Origin: Anaerolineae bacterium
GTDB lineage: Bacteria > Chloroflexota > Anaerolineae > Anaerolineales > Villigracilaceae
Direction of reading: 5' to 3'
DNA: 5,975 bases
Assembly (NCBI GenBank): GCA_003694975.1
Contig: RFJH01000156.1
Coordinates: forward strand, 1-5,975
The notes beneath the pieces are model-generated. The model made no database searches. It was not told the origin of the DNA and saw nothing but the letters and a program-made list of their open reading frames with translations. Positions 1 through 5,890 of this stretch are shown here, in pieces; position 1 is the stretch's first letter, and the number at the start of each line of letters is the position of its first letter. A program made the translations under genes and the position numbers.

Positions 1-189
1 CAATTCCCCGGTTTCCAGGCCGGACGCGTCGAGGGCTGGCAGTTGGCCGCCGACACCTACGCCGCCCACAACGACGCTTCCCCGAATGCCGTTGTGCCCC
101 TCCCGCTCTCCCTGACCGCCGCTCCGACCGAAGTCACCCTCCCGCCCCACTCGGTCACCTTTCTCACGTTGACGGCGCACTCGCCGTAA
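1..189 (+). CDS. C-terminal fragment of a probable glycoside hydrolase-like protein (5' truncated by window edge)
   Basis: Frame 1 is open from the first base to a TAA at 187-189 and gives 62 residues; the start lies outside the window. The last part alternates hydrophobic and polar residues and contains VTLPPHSVTFLTL (about residues 45-57). This kind of strand is typical of the final beta-sandwich of arabinofuranosidase-like and other secreted glycoside hydrolases, where a 'LPPHSVT-hydrophobic' segment closes the fold. That assignment rests on resemblance of a short tail and is an inference; no catalytic residue is visible. The frame is plausible as coding because it is uninterrupted, GC-rich at third positions and followed by a hairpin. 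It could equally be the C-terminal domain of another carbohydrate-binding or extracellular protein. Its neighbours are on the opposite strand, so it belongs to a transcription unit entering from the left. Confidence 0.55.
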   Translation, partial: QFPGFQAGRVEGWQLAADTYAAHNDASPNAVVPLPLSLTAAPTEVTLPPHSVTFLTLTAHSP

Positions 190-243
190 CATACCCGGCG
201 TTGGAAACCTTATGCGCCGCCTTTGAAACTTGCAATGTACAGA

Positions 244-292
244 TTGCGCGGCAGGCGGCTGCCTGCTTCCGCAACAATTCTGATAGGTTTTT
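244..292 (+). terminator. Possible terminator of the left-edge gene (two-step hairpin)
   Basis: A perfect 6-bp stem GCAGGC (251-256) / GCCTGC (261-266) with a GGCT loop sits inside an outer 5-bp stem TTGCG (244-248) / CGCAA (270-274), separated by a small internal loop. A run of five T follows at 288-292, but 13 nt beyond the stem, so it is not a textbook intrinsic terminator. It lies 54 bp after the stop of the plus-strand gene. The pairing is seen directly; the terminator role is inferred. Confidence 0.4.
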
Positions 293-346
293 ATGATCGC
301 ACCGCGTCATTGCCGTGCGAGGTGACCTCTTGTCGTATAACATGAA

Positions 347-377
347 AGCACCCGACGATGTGACTCCGTCGGGTGCT
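347..377 (-). terminator. Hairpin terminator of the kinase-aminotransferase operon
   Basis: A perfect 11-bp inverted repeat (347-357 with 367-377, core GCACCCGACG / CGTCGGGTGC) encloses a 9-nt loop. It begins 19 nt past the stop codon of the minus-strand aminotransferase gene, where an intrinsic terminator is expected. On the minus strand the stem is followed by TTCATGTTATACG, a poor U-tract. On the plus strand it is followed by a short T run (387-390), so it could act weakly in both directions between the convergent units. Confidence 0.6.
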
Positions 378-396
378 CATACTTCGTTTTCCGCTT

Positions 397-1725
397 TCAG
401 GCGTGTGCGATTTCTTTCTCCGCCAGTGAAACAGCCTCCTCAAAGATTTGCAGGCCCTCGTCAATCTCGGATTTCGAGACACTCAACGGGGGCGCGATGC
501 GAATCACACTCTTTCCACAGCCCAATAGCAGTAAACCGCGCTCGAAGGCCAGGTTCACCACACGATCACGCAGAGTTTCTGCCGGCTCGCGGCTCTCACG
601 GTCGCGCACGAACTCGACCCCGATCATCAATCCCAGGCCACGCACATCACCGATGCTGGGATGGCGCGCCATGATCTCCGCCAGCGCATCCATGGTGTAA
701 CGCCCCATCTCTGCCGCGTTACGCAGGTATTGCTTTTCGATTAGATCAATCGTTGCCAGGGCTGCCGCGCAGGCGACCGGGTTGCCACCATAGGTGTTGC
801 CATGAGCGCCTTTTTCCCAATCCATTACCGAGCGGCGAGCAATAGCCACTCCCAGCGGCATTCCCGAAGCAATACCCTTCGCCGAGGTGACGATATCCGG
901 CTCCACACCGAAGTGCTCGATGGCCCACCATTTACCGGTGCGCCCCATACCGGATTGCACCTCGTCCGTGATTAGCAGGATGCCGTACTTATCGCATAAT
1001 TTGCGCAACGCGGGATAAAACCCCGGCGGCGGGACGACATACCCTCCCTCGCCCTGTATCGTCTCCACCAACACACCCGCCACCTCGTCCGGCGGCACGA
1101 TGTGGGCGAAGACCTGCTCCTCAATGTAACGCACAACTGTTTCGCCGTAATCTTCGCCCGGGCGGCGTTCCAGAACAGGGCGATAGGGGTTGGGATAGGG
1201 AACATGGATCACGCCGGGCATCAGGGGATAGAAGCCGCGTCGATAGACCGGCTTGCTGGCCGTGAAAGCAATCGCGCCCATTGTTCGACCGTGGAAGGCG
1301 CCTGTGAAGGCGATGAAGTTCATCCGCCCCGTGTGATAGCGTGCCAGTTTGACCGCTGCCTCCACCGCCTCCGCGCCCGAGTTCGCCATGAATGAAACGG
1401 CATGCTCTTTGAAGGGGGCGATCTGGTCCAGGCGCTCGGCAAGTTCGATCCACTTCGTGTGATAAAAATCCGAGGAGATGTGAATGAACTTTTCGGCTTG
1501 TTCCTGAATCGCTTTGACCACCTCCGGGTGGCTGTGGCCGGTGGAGACCACGGCAATTCCCGCCGCGAAATCCAGGAAGCGGTTACCGTCCACATCCCAC
1601 ACCTCGGTGCCCCGCCCATGGTCCATAACGAACGGGTACCCGCGCGGATACGAAGGCGAGATGACAGATGCATCGCGTTCGATCAACGCACGGGCTTTTG
1701 GCCCGGGAACCTTCAAGGGTTTCAT
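397..1725 (-). CDS. Class III PLP-dependent aminotransferase (acetylornithine / 4-aminobutyrate aminotransferase family)
   Basis: This 442-residue, full-length fold-type I, class III aminotransferase should act in the cytoplasm and move an amino group from an amino-acid or omega-amino donor to a 2-oxo acid. Visible landmarks are NSGAEA (115-120) for PLP phosphate binding, FHGR (144-147), ETIQGEGG (221-228), TDEVQSG (253-259) with Asp254 for the PLP ring nitrogen, and SAKGIASGMPLG (281-292) with Lys283 as the Schiff-base lysine. Thr311 lies in GNTYGGNP, and Arg409 in RIAPPL is a likely carboxylate contact. The N-terminal extension with VISPSYPRGYPFV is typical of the branch that includes archaeal GABA/ornithine aminotransferases and broad-specificity amino-acid racemases. 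Substrate therefore cannot be named, and argD should not be assumed since no arginine genes are nearby. The ATG is preceded by GAAGGAG at a 9-nt spacing. It lies 25 bp downstream of the kinase gene and is probably co-transcribed with it. Confidence 0.93.
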   Translation of the reverse strand: MKPLKVPGPKARALIERDASVISPSYPRGYPFVMDHGRGTEVWDVDGNRFLDFAAGIAVVSTGHSHPEVVKAIQEQAEKFIHISSDFYHTKWIELAERLDQIAPFKEHAVSFMANSGAEAVEAAVKLARYHTGRMNFIAFTGAFHGRTMGAIAFTASKPVYRRGFYPLMPGVIHVPYPNPYRPVLERRPGEDYGETVVRYIEEQVFAHIVPPDEVAGVLVETIQGEGGYVVPPPGFYPALRKLCDKYGILLITDEVQSGMGRTGKWWAIEHFGVEPDIVTSAKGIASGMPLGVAIARRSVMDWEKGAHGNTYGGNPVACAAALATIDLIEKQYLRNAAEMGRYTMDALAEIMARHPSIGDVRGLGLMIGVEFVRDRESREPAETLRDRVVNLAFERGLLLLGCGKSVIRIAPPLSVSKSEIDEGLQIFEEAVSLAEKEIAHA

Positions 1726-1734
1726 AGAACGAAT

Positions 1735-1741
1735 CTCCTTC
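1735..1741 (-). promoter_or_regulatory. Shine-Dalgarno of the aminotransferase gene
   Basis: The minus strand reads GAAGGAG, 9 nt before the ATG at 1725. It supports that start and shows that this second gene of the operon is translated from its own ribosome binding site, unlike the operon's first gene, which has none. Confidence 0.75.
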
Positions 1742-1750
1742 AGAAAAGTT

Positions 1751-2686
1751 TTAAGGTCGCTTCAGCCGGGCCAGCGCCAGTGCACCAAGCAGGCCGGCGT
1801 CATCGCCCAGAGAAGCGGTTGTGATGGTCAGATGATGCAAATAAGCAGGGTTGAGCAGTTGCGTCTGCAGGCTTTCTTGAAGAGGCCCTAAAAGTAAATC
1901 GCCACTTTGTGCGACACCACCTCCCAGGATGAGAATAGACGGGTTGAAAATGTGCAGGAACCCGGCCACCGCCAGGCCGAGGTACTTCCCGGCGCGAGCG
2001 AACGCCTCCCGTGCCAGGGTGTCTCCCTTGCGGGCGGCATCAGCGACCGCGCGTGCATCTACGCGCATCGTTGACTTGAGCGCGGTCTCTGCTCCGCTCG
2101 CCATCCGTTCCTGAACGTACCGGACAATCGCCGGGCCGGAGGCCAAAGCCTCCAGGTGACCGGGGCGGCCACACGAACAAAGCGGCCCATCTGGCAGGAT
2201 GGGTACATGCCCCAATTCTCCCCCGAGGCCTTGTGCGCCGTGCAACAGACGACCATGCGAGATGACACCACCGCCGATGCCGGTGCTGATGGTCAGATAC
2301 ACCAGGTGCTCATGCCCTCGCCCGGCACCGAAGCGCCATTCGCCCAGGGCAGCCAGATTGGCGTCGTTATCCACATGCACCGGGACACCGAAACGCTCGG
2401 CCAGTTTCGGGCCCAATGGGAAGTCCACCCATTCGGGGATATTGGGCGTGGAGAGGATGATGCCCGTCTCTGGATCGAGTGGACCGGGGGAGGCCACACC
2501 GATAGCCACAACTTCTTCCTCCGCAGGCCAGAGGGATTTGATCTGTGCTGCCAGGCCTTCGAAGAGTCTTCCCCGATAGGTTTGCGTCTCCACACGGCGG
2601 TGACGTACCGGCTGTGTGCCTTCTGGGCCGTATAGCGCCACGCGGATATGGGTGCCCCCGATGTCCACGGCGATGATATGGCTCAT
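1751..2686 (-). CDS. ROK-family sugar kinase (glucokinase-like)
   Basis: This 311-residue protein has the normal length of a ROK kinase without an added DNA-binding domain, so it is an enzyme rather than a NagC/Mlc-type repressor. It should phosphorylate a hexose or amino-sugar with ATP in the cytoplasm. Motifs in order: DIGGTHIR (8-15) for ATP phosphate binding, VDNDANLAALGE (105-116) with Asp108 as catalytic base, STGIGGG (134-140), GELGH (156-160), CSCGRPGHLEALASG (170-184) for zinc and sugar, and LILGGGVAQSG (252-262) for adenosine. Zinc ligands would be His160, Cys170, Cys172 and His177; the usual family pattern CxCGxxGC has Cys at the last site. The ATG at 2686 is chosen because the family begins at this point. 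The frame stays open upstream to an ATG at 2749, but that would overlap the promoter. The chosen start is 7 nt from a TATAAT, with no Shine-Dalgarno. Glucose is the likeliest substrate, but mannose, fructose or N-acetyl sugars remain possible. Confidence 0.93.
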   Translation of the reverse strand: MSHIIAVDIGGTHIRVALYGPEGTQPVRHRRVETQTYRGRLFEGLAAQIKSLWPAEEEVVAIGVASPGPLDPETGIILSTPNIPEWVDFPLGPKLAERFGVPVHVDNDANLAALGEWRFGAGRGHEHLVYLTISTGIGGGVISHGRLLHGAQGLGGELGHVPILPDGPLCSCGRPGHLEALASGPAIVRYVQERMASGAETALKSTMRVDARAVADAARKGDTLAREAFARAGKYLGLAVAGFLHIFNPSILILGGGVAQSGDLLLGPLQESLQTQLLNPAYLHHLTITTASLGDDAGLLGALALARLKRP

Positions 2687-2693
2687 GGCCGCA

Positions 2694-2699
2694 ATTATA
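2694..2699 (-). promoter_or_regulatory. -10 element of a leaderless-type promoter for the ROK kinase operon
   Basis: The minus strand carries a perfect TATAAT followed by TGCGGCC (7 nt) and then the ATG at 2686-2684. With a transcription start about 7 nt after the -10, the mRNA would begin at or within a base or two of the start codon. No purine-rich ribosome site precedes the ATG. The -35 is weak: TCCCCA (2717-2722) at 17 nt matches TTGACA at three positions. The hexamer and spacing are seen; leaderless transcription is inferred. Confidence 0.7.
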
Positions 2700-2742
2700 C
2701 TTCTGCCCGTCCACACTGGGGAGGTCGAACCGCGGACGCCCC

Positions 2743-2771
2743 TTGACACAGAACGGATGTTCGTGTATTAT
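2743..2771 (+). promoter_or_regulatory. lexA promoter (TTGACA-N17-TATTAT)
   Basis: A consensus -35 TTGACA (2743-2748) is separated by exactly 17 nt from a near-consensus -10 TATTAT (2766-2771). Transcription would start near 2778, giving a leader of about 36 nt with a good Shine-Dalgarno. This is the strongest promoter in the window, as expected for a gene held down by a repressor. Confidence 0.88.
2751..2762 (+). promoter_or_regulatory. LexA operator (SOS box) GAAC-GGAT-GTTC
   Basis: A perfect GAAC-N4-GTTC palindrome sits wholly inside the spacer of the lexA promoter. It matches the core of the Gram-positive (B. subtilis-type) SOS box, CGAAC-N4-GTTCG. It differs from the E. coli CTGT-N8-ACAG type. 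Bound LexA would block RNA polymerase directly, giving autorepression relieved by DNA damage. It lies about 50 bp from the divergent kinase -10, so an effect on that promoter is less likely. Confidence 0.87.
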
Positions 2772-2802
2772 GTTGTTAGCACAAATGAGCGAGTATTGCA
2801 CC

Positions 2803-2809
2803 GGAGGTG
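2803..2809 (+). promoter_or_regulatory. Shine-Dalgarno that sets the lexA start
   Basis: GGAGGTG lies just before the ATG at 2814, with 6 nt between GGAGG and the ATG. The reading frame continues open upstream to 2616, through the promoter and operator. This site, together with where family similarity begins, fixes the start at 2814. Confidence 0.85.
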
Positions 2810-2813
2810 CATC

Positions 2814-3494
2814 ATGAGTCGAAAAAGAAAAGGGTTGGGGGAACGGCATAAAAAGATTCTGGCCTTCCTCGAGGAATATCAGGCCGAGAATCAGTATCCA
2901 CCGACCATTCGTGAGATCGGCGAACATACCGGCATCACATCCACCTCTGTGGTGAACTACTACCTGGACCAGTTGGAGCGGATGGGATTGATCGAGCGCG
3001 ACCGTCGCATTTCGCGCGGTGTACGCCTGAAGAACGCGGCCAGGGGGGGGAATACCATGCGCATCCCTATTCTCGGTCCTATCGCTGCCGGTGAACCAAT
3101 CCCTGTGCCCGAACCCGGCGTCTCCTATTTGACCGATGAAGAGGCCGATGCCATTGAAATCGCTCGCAGCCTGCTTCCCGAGCGCGAACAGGGCGCTGAC
3201 CTCTATGCTCTGGAAGTCAGAGGCGATTCAATGATTGACGCCATGATCAGCGATGGGGATATCGTTGTGATGAAGCCCGCCATCGAGGCGCGCAACGGTG
3301 AGATGGTTGCTGTGTGGCTGCCGCGTGATAACGAGACCACCTTGAAGTACTTCTACAAAGAAAAAGATGGCTATCGCCTCGAACCGGCCAACCCGATGAT
3401 GAAGCCGATCTTCATCAGCAAAGACGAACCCCTGGAGATCAAAGGCAAAGTGGTGATGGTCATCCGCAAGATGGAAGAACCACTCGCCGCGTGA
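2814..3494 (+). CDS. lexA: LexA, SOS-response transcriptional repressor
   Basis: This 226-residue protein is a complete LexA: an N-terminal winged helix-turn-helix (about 8-70) joined to a C-terminal S24-type autoprotease domain (about 82-222). PPTIREIGEHTGITSTS (29-45) spans the second helix, turn and start of the recognition helix, and RRISRGVRL (64-72) forms the wing. The self-cleavage site is Ala92-Gly93 in GPIAAGEPIPVPE. The catalytic dyad is Ser139 in VRGDSMID and Lys178 in TTLKYF, 39 residues apart, as in the family. It represses DNA-repair genes and its own gene as a dimer. RecA-ssDNA filaments trigger cleavage. The promoter carries its own SOS box, and a strong terminator follows the gene, so lexA appears monocistronic. 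The linker is encoded partly by eight consecutive G (3043-3050). Confidence 0.97.
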   Translation: MSRKRKGLGERHKKILAFLEEYQAENQYPPTIREIGEHTGITSTSVVNYYLDQLERMGLIERDRRISRGVRLKNAARGGNTMRIPILGPIAAGEPIPVPEPGVSYLTDEEADAIEIARSLLPEREQGADLYALEVRGDSMIDAMISDGDIVVMKPAIEARNGEMVAVWLPRDNETTLKYFYKEKDGYRLEPANPMMKPIFISKDEPLEIKGKVVMVIRKMEEPLAA

Positions 3495-3510
3495 GTACCT
3501 GTTCGATGCG

Positions 3511-3546
3511 ACGACCAGGGTAGCAAGCCCTGGTCGTTTTGCTTTT
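3511..3546 (+). terminator. Intrinsic terminator of lexA
   Basis: A perfect 10-bp stem ACGACCAGGG (3511-3520) / CCCTGGTCGT (3528-3537) with a 7-nt loop is followed by TTTTGCTTTT. It begins 16 nt after the lexA stop codon and should separate lexA from the tungstate operon. Confidence 0.9.
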
Positions 3547-3566
3547 GGGGGGAGCGGCGGTATAAT
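3539..3566 (+). promoter_or_regulatory. Leaderless-type promoter of the tup operon
   Basis: A perfect TATAAT (3561-3566) is followed by CGCGGCC (7 nt) and the tupA ATG at 3574. No Shine-Dalgarno is present. A weak -35, TTGCTT (3539-3544, three of six matches, 16-nt spacing), overlaps the T-rich tail of the lexA terminator. The geometry implies transcription starting at about the start codon. It also leaves no room for a 5'-UTR riboswitch such as the Moco/Tuco RNA. Confidence 0.72.
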
Positions 3567-3573
3567 CGCGGCC

Positions 3574-4422
3574 ATGAGGTTGCCTCGACATGGTCTTTTC
3601 TTCGCTTCTCTTCTTTTCGCTCTCCTGACGAGTGGTTGTAGGTCGTCCCCTTCCTCTTCCCTGATTCTGGCAACTACCACAAGCACTCAGGATTCCGGCC
3701 TCCTCGATGTGCTTGTTCCTGCTTTCGAGCAGGCCAGTGGCTATCGCGTTCAGACCGTCGCCGTCGGCACCGGACAGGCGCTCAAGATGGGCCAGAACGG
3801 CGATGCAGACGTGCTCCTCGTCCACGCACCGACGGCGGAAGAAGCCTTCATGGACGCCGGATACGGCGCAGACCGTCGCCTGGTGATGTACAACGACTTC
3901 GTCCTTGTTGGACCCGCAACGGACCCGGCAGCGGTTCGCTCTCAGACCGATGCCTGCGCGGCCTTCAAGAGCATCGCCTCCGCCCGCGCGCTCTTCGTCT
4001 CCCGTGGTGACGATTCGGGGACTCACAAAAAGGAACGCGCCCTCTGGAAGTGCGCCGGCCTGACCCCGGCGGCGGAGGCCTACATCGAATCCGGTCAGGG
4101 CATGGCAGCCACCCTCCTCATCGCCTCGGAGAAGGGCGCCTACACCCTGACCGACCGCGCGACCTACCTCGCCAATCGCCAGAATCTGCATCTGGTCATC
4201 TTGTTGGAAGGCGATCCGCACCTCTTGAACATTTACCACGTCATCACGGTCAACCCGCAGCGCTGGCCGCAGGTCAACGCCGAGGGGGCACGCGCTTTCG
4301 CCGATTTCCTCACCTCGCAAGAAGGCCAGTCACTCATCGGTGAATTCGGCATCGAACGCTTTGGCCAACCGCTCTTCACCCCCGCTGCGGGGATGGACGA
4401 GAACGACCTGGGGCAACCGTGA
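3574..4422 (+). CDS. tupA: TupA, tungstate-binding lipoprotein of an ABC importer
   Basis: This 282-residue solute-binding protein should capture tungstate outside the cytoplasmic membrane and deliver it to TupB. Residues 1-21 form a lipoprotein signal peptide: basic MRLPRHG, a hydrophobic core FFASLLFALL, then LTSGC with Cys22 as the lipidated residue. A serine-rich tether follows. The family hallmark TTTSTQDSGLL (34-44) is intact, as are GTGQAL (65-70), GDADVLLVH (76-84) and VSRGDDSGTHKKE (142-154). In TupA proteins these Thr/Ser and backbone positions surround the oxyanion. This motif set separates TupA from ModA and WtpA, so tungstate is favoured over molybdate. The ATG is the only reasonable start because the signal peptide begins there. 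tupB starts 22 bp downstream. Confidence 0.95.
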   Translation: MRLPRHGLFFASLLFALLTSGCRSSPSSSLILATTTSTQDSGLLDVLVPAFEQASGYRVQTVAVGTGQALKMGQNGDADVLLVHAPTAEEAFMDAGYGADRRLVMYNDFVLVGPATDPAAVRSQTDACAAFKSIASARALFVSRGDDSGTHKKERALWKCAGLTPAAEAYIESGQGMAATLLIASEKGAYTLTDRATYLANRQNLHLVILLEGDPHLLNIYHVITVNPQRWPQVNAEGARAFADFLTSQEGQSLIGEFGIERFGQPLFTPAAGMDENDLGQP

Positions 4423-4444
4423 ATTCCCGCCGGATGAGTACGCC

Positions 4445-5143
4445 ATGGACTTGATTGGACAGGGCCTGCGACAGGCTTTTACCCTTCTTCTGAACGGCAA
4501 CCCGGAAGTCTGGCAGGTGACGTCTCTCTCACTTCAGGTCTCCGGCCTGGCGACGGGGCTGAGCCTGTTGATCGGCCTCCCCCTGGGTACCCTCCTGGCG
4601 TTGAACCGCTTTCCGGGGCGGGCGTTCCTTTTGGGAATGATCAATACGGGCATGGCCCTTCCGCCTGTGGTGGTAGGGCTGGTGGTCTCGATTTTCCTGT
4701 GGCGCAGTGGCCCTTTGGGAGAATGGCACCTGATCTACACCCCGGCGGCCATCGTCATCGCGCAGACCATCATCGCCGCACCGGTCGTCACCGGCCTGAC
4801 GGCGGCAGCTCTCCAGGCCCTCGACCCTCGCCTGCGCGTGCAACTACTGGGGCTGGGAGCCTCGCGGATGCAAATGGTCTGGGCGCTGTGGCGTGAGGCG
4901 CGGCTGCCTCTACTGGCAGCGCTCATGGCCGGTTTCGGTAGCGTGATCTCCGAAGTGGGGGCTTCCATGATGGTCGGTGGTAACATTCGCGGCCAGACGC
5001 GCGTCCTGACCACAGCCATCGTGCTGGAGACGGGTAGAGGCAATTTCGACCTCGCCATCGCTCTGGGTGTACTGTTGCTATTGATTACTTTCCTGGTCAA
5101 CCTGGCTCTGACGTGGATTCAACAGCGGAGTGCCCGGCGATGA
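4445..5143 (+). CDS. tupB: TupB, tungstate ABC transporter permease
   Basis: This 232-residue integral membrane protein forms the channel of the importer. About five hydrophobic segments are visible, near residues 25-52, 60-85, 98-124, 153-177 and 203-226. The cytoplasmic coupling (EAA-type) loop is LLGLGASRMQMVWALWREAR (134-153), followed by LPLL, and would dock on TupC. The stretch SEVGASMMVGGNIRGQTR (169-186), followed by TTAIVLETGRGNFDLA, is highly characteristic of TupB. The ATG at 4445 is chosen because similarity to the family begins with MDLIGQGLRQAF. The frame is open further upstream to 4340, but that part overlaps tupA. Only a weak GGATGAG precedes it, so translation may depend on coupling to tupA, 22 bp upstream. 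Its stop overlaps the start of tupC by 4 bp (ATGA). Confidence 0.94.
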   Translation: MDLIGQGLRQAFTLLLNGNPEVWQVTSLSLQVSGLATGLSLLIGLPLGTLLALNRFPGRAFLLGMINTGMALPPVVVGLVVSIFLWRSGPLGEWHLIYTPAAIVIAQTIIAAPVVTGLTAAALQALDPRLRVQLLGLGASRMQMVWALWREARLPLLAALMAGFGSVISEVGASMMVGGNIRGQTRVLTTAIVLETGRGNFDLAIALGVLLLLITFLVNLALTWIQQRSARR

Positions 5144-5877
5144 GCGCCTTGCTGGAACTGCGCGGCCTGCGCGTGCGTCGTGAAGGGCGCCTCGTCCTGC
5201 GCGTAGACCACCTGACCGTCGAGGAGGGGGAAGTTCTGGCGGTCATCGGCCCAAACGGCTCCGGGAAGAGCACCCTCCTGCTGACGCTGGCTCGCCTGCT
5301 GCGACCCGATGAGGGAACGGTTCTCTTCCGTGGCCAAAAAGTGGACTCGATGGGCGATCTTGCTTACCGACGCCGCATTGCTCTGGTGCTGCAAGAGCCG
5401 CTCCTGCTCGATGCCCCTGTCCTTTACAACGCCACGGTAGGGTTGCGCTTTCGAGGTGTCCCACGCCGCGAGGCGGAGCGACTCGCCGGGGAGTGGCTGG
5501 AACGTCTGGGCGTGGACCATCTCCGGGAGCGGCGCGCAGGCCATCTGTCCGGAGGCGAGGCGCAGCGCGTCAGCCTGGCGCGGGCGTTTGCCACCCGTCC
5601 CGAACTGCTCCTTCTGGATGAGCCATTCCGCGCCCTGGATGCTCCTACCCGCGCCCATCTCCTGGACGAATTGAAAATCCTCCTCGCCGAAACGAATACC
5701 ACCACGGTCTTCATCACACACGACCTGGGCGAGGCGCTTACTCTGTGCGACCGCGTGGCCGTTATTCTGGAAGGGCGTCTGCGGCAGGTAGACCGACCAC
5801 AGCAAATCTTCGCCGCGCCTGCGGACGAGGCGGTGGCAACGTTTCTCGGCAAACAGAGAGAGGGCGAAGGAAAATAG
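5140..5877 (+). CDS. tupC: TupC, tungstate ABC transporter ATP-binding protein
   Basis: This 245-residue ATPase powers the TupAB importer from the cytoplasmic face, working as a dimer. All ABC motifs are intact: Walker A GPNGSGKST (37-45), Q-loop Gln85, signature LSGGE (136-140), Walker B LLLLDEP (156-162) with catalytic Glu161, D-loop ALDAPT (165-170) and H-loop His194. The protein ends soon after the nucleotide-binding domain. It lacks the C-terminal TOBE regulatory domain found in ModC- and WtpC-type subunits, which agrees with a TupC. The ATG at 5140 overlaps the tupB stop (ATGA). It is preceded by GGAG at 9 nt, indicating translational coupling. A GTG at 5113 in the same frame is less likely. 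No separate promoter is visible, and it is the last gene of the operon in view. Confidence 0.93.
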   Translation: MSALLELRGLRVRREGRLVLRVDHLTVEEGEVLAVIGPNGSGKSTLLLTLARLLRPDEGTVLFRGQKVDSMGDLAYRRRIALVLQEPLLLDAPVLYNATVGLRFRGVPRREAERLAGEWLERLGVDHLRERRAGHLSGGEAQRVSLARAFATRPELLLLDEPFRALDAPTRAHLLDELKILLAETNTTTVFITHDLGEALTLCDRVAVILEGRLRQVDRPQQIFAAPADEAVATFLGKQREGEGK

Positions 5878-5890
5878 TCAATGCATGTCT

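Noticed and set aside
2687..2749. N-terminal extension of the ROK kinase to an ATG at 2749 (21 extra residues)
   Set aside because: The extension covers the TATAAT and part of the lexA -35, has no family similarity, and the family start MSHIIAVDIGGT fits the ATG at 2686.
2773..2784. TTGT-TAGC-ACAA palindrome near the lexA transcription start
   Set aside because: It does not match the GAAC-N4-GTTC operator, and a 4-bp arm in an AT-rich start region can arise by chance.
2616..2813. Upstream extension of lexA to 2616
   Set aside because: It runs through the kinase gene, the promoter and the SOS box; a good Shine-Dalgarno and family similarity place the start at 2814.
3460..4320. Long minus-strand open frame of 286 codons opposite tupA
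   Set aside because: It is a shadow of GC-rich coding sequence; tupA on the plus strand has a signal peptide and intact family motifs, and the shadow frame crosses the lexA terminator.
4340..4444. Upstream extension of tupB overlapping tupA
   Set aside because: The 35 extra residues are the tupA sequence read out of frame and are unlike any permease N-terminus; the ATG at 4445 fits the family length.
5119..5805. Minus-strand open frame of 228 codons opposite tupC
   Set aside because: It is a shadow frame with no recognisable domain, while tupC shows every ABC ATPase motif.
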